From NCBI GenBank assembly GCA_022447625.1, contig JAKVAX010000008.1:62001-126000 (forward strand): a DNA stretch of 64,000 nt. Direction: 5' to 3'. The notes under the pieces are model-generated. The model made no database searches. It was not told the origin of the DNA and was given only the letters and a program-made list of their open reading frames with translations. The position numbers and the translations under genes were made by a program. Below, one piece after another: positions 62,800-64,000 of the stretch; position 1 is the stretch's first letter; each line of letters begins with the position of its first letter. This DNA is from Flavobacteriales bacterium (GTDB taxonomy: Bacteria; Bacteroidota; Bacteroidia; Flavobacteriales_D; Sanyastnellaceae).

Positions 62800-64000
62800 G
62801 TGTCCAGGTAGTACCTTCTTTGGCGTCCTTAATTTGAACGTTGATTTTGTTCAATTCGTCTCTGATCTTATCGGCAATGCCCCAGTTCTTTTCTGCTTTG
62901 GCATCAGCACGCAATGCAATCACAAGGTCCATGACACTATCGAGTAGGTCATTGTCTCCGCCAGCTGCTTCTTCTTCGATTTTCAGACCGAGGACGAAAC
63001 CAACGAATTCATTCATGGTTGTCTTGAACGCTTCCAACTGTGCTTCATCCATTGAAGCCGTTCCAGCGGCGATCGAGTTGATTTGCTTCACTCCCTCGAA
63101 CAACACAGAGATCAAAATCGGTGTGTTGAAGTCGTCGTTCATGGCGTCAAAACAACGCTGGCGCCAAGCGACTACATCAAAGTCTCCAGCTGCACCAGCA
63201 GTGAGTGATCCCATCGCAACCATGGCATTTGAGAGCTTCTTGAATCCTCGTTCCGAAGCTTGCAGCGCTTCATTCGAGAAATCGAGCGTGCTCGCGTAGT
63301 GGCCTTGTAGCATGAAGAAACGCACCGTCATTGGTGAGTAGCCTTTGTCAAGAAGTTTATGGTTTCCGGTGATCAATTCTTCCGGAGTAAATCCATTTCC
63401 TTCAGACTTCGACATCTTACGGCCATTTACTGTAAGCATGTTACCATGCATCCAGTAGGTAACCGAAGCCTCGCTATTTGCACCTTTATTTTGAGCAATT
63501 TCACATTCGTGGTGAGGGAACTTTAGATCCATGCCTCCGCCATGAATATCAAATTGATCTCCGAGGTATTTTGTGCTCATAGCAGAACACTCCAAATGCC
63601 AACCAGGGAAACCTTGTCCCCAAGGCGAAGGCCAACGCATGATGTGACTATCGTCCGCGTTTTTCCAGATAGCAAAGTCAAGCGGATCACGCTTTTCACT
63701 TTGTCCGTCAAGGGCACGCGTGTTATTCATCAGCTCGTCAATCTTCCTTCCTGAAAGATCTCCATAGCCGTGTTCTTCATTGAATTTCTTTACGTCGAAA
63801 TAAACAGAACCATTTACTTCATATCCATAGCCATTGTTGATGATCTTTTGAACCATCTCAATCTGCTCAATGATATGACCCGTAGCTGTTGGCTCAATCG
63901 AAGGAGGCAGGATGTCGAATATACGCATCACATCATGGAAGTCATTCGTATACTTCTGTGCCACTTCCATAGGCTCTAAATTCTCTAGTCGAGCCTTTTT
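62789..64000 (-). CDS. cysS: Cysteinyl-tRNA synthetase, N-terminus outside window
   Basis: The open frame continues to the window edge: residues KKARLENLEP precede MEVAQKYTNDFHDVM, so the gene is partial at its 5' end. Present are the zinc-site region GWHLECSAMSTKYLG with DIHGGGMDLKFPHHECEIAQ, the KMSKSEGN motif and the C-terminal helical tRNA-binding part ending KINVQIKDAKEGTTW. The HIGH motif would lie beyond 64000. Charges tRNA-Cys. Confidence 0.96.
   Translation of the reverse strand, partial: KKARLENLEPMEVAQKYTNDFHDVMRIFDILPPSIEPTATGHIIEQIEMVQKIINNGYGYEVNGSVYFDVKKFNEEHGYGDLSGRKIDELMNNTRALDGQSEKRDPLDFAIWKNADDSHIMRWPSPWGQGFPGWHLECSAMSTKYLGDQFDIHGGGMDLKFPHHECEIAQNKGANSEASVTYWMHGNMLTVNGRKMSKSEGNGFTPEELITGNHKLLDKGYSPMTVRFFMLQGHYASTLDFSNEALQASERGFKKLSNAMVAMGSLTAGAAGDFDVVAWRQRCFDAMNDDFNTPILISVLFEGVKQINSIAAGTASMDEAQLEAFKTTMNEFVGFVLGLKIEEEAAGGDNDLLDSVMDLVIALRADAKAEKNWGIADKIRDELNKINVQIKDAKEGTTWTHEA

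Overview
The window is a dense chromosomal segment from a member of the Bacteroidota, most likely the Flavobacteriales (a marine Cryomorphaceae/Schleiferiaceae-like lineage; the family name is inference). The evidence is type IX secretion (T9SS) cargo with gliding-type C-terminal domains, PorP/SprF and OmpA partners, two CarboxypepD_reg/DUF5686 proteins, the yceD-rpmF-fabH-accB-accC cluster, a zinc-cysteine-less RecQ, and promoters of the TAnnTTTG type. Several of those promoters sit 3-4 bases before the start codon. I saw no rRNA, tRNA, CRISPR array, transposase or phage gene.

Layout. 1-7 kb: end of a DUF1111 cytochrome, imelysin-like lipoprotein, a secreted protein with a frameshifted C-terminus, gdhA, an SDR, two secreted or lipid-anchored unknowns, methylmalonyl-CoA epimerase and an outer-membrane protein. 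7-12 kb: kynurenine monooxygenase, a trans-sulfuration PLP enzyme, a flippase-like membrane protein and a radical SAM/SPASM protein. 12-20 kb: DUF5686 protein, DUF3109 protein, then a four-gene T9SS operon with overlapping stops and starts (adhesin-like protein, type B cargo, PorP/SprF, OmpA-PD40). 20-29 kb: panD, a second flippase-like protein, rfaE2, the fatty-acid/L32 cluster, pdxA and an M17 aminopeptidase. 29-41 kb: a 900-residue T9SS cargo protein, ribE, and an envelope block (kdsD, tatC, DUF5686, lptB) divergent from recQ, then an M20 amidohydrolase and a half-size TauE/SafE protein. 41-52 kb: a very large PD40/beta-barrel protein, an MBL hydrolase, a PhoR/PhoB-like pair, a tandem VOC protein, an acyltransferase and pheT. 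52-55 kb: a small regulatory island around a REC-CRP fusion. 55-64 kb: a TonB-domain protein, small unknowns, a cyclophilin lipoprotein, pheS, a TPR histidine kinase, M42 and M28 peptidases and the 3' part of cysS.

Three points stand out. First, an exact 13-mer, TTCCGCGCTAGCG, occurs ten times in both orientations, in three coding frames and in two intergenic regions. It therefore looks like a DNA-level signal. Second, the 52.2-54.8 kb island carries four TGAC-N4-GTCA palindromes that would fit the CRP-type regulator encoded inside it. The regulator is intact, but the kinase before it has lost its catalytic core, leaving a PAS domain and a 24-residue kinase tail. A universal stress protein and a neighbouring small gene in the island are also internally deleted. 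Third, several intergenic spacers hold short related repeats (GCCTAAA-, GGCGAAA- and GGCGTCC-type) and GC-rich hairpins that look like dispersed non-coding elements.
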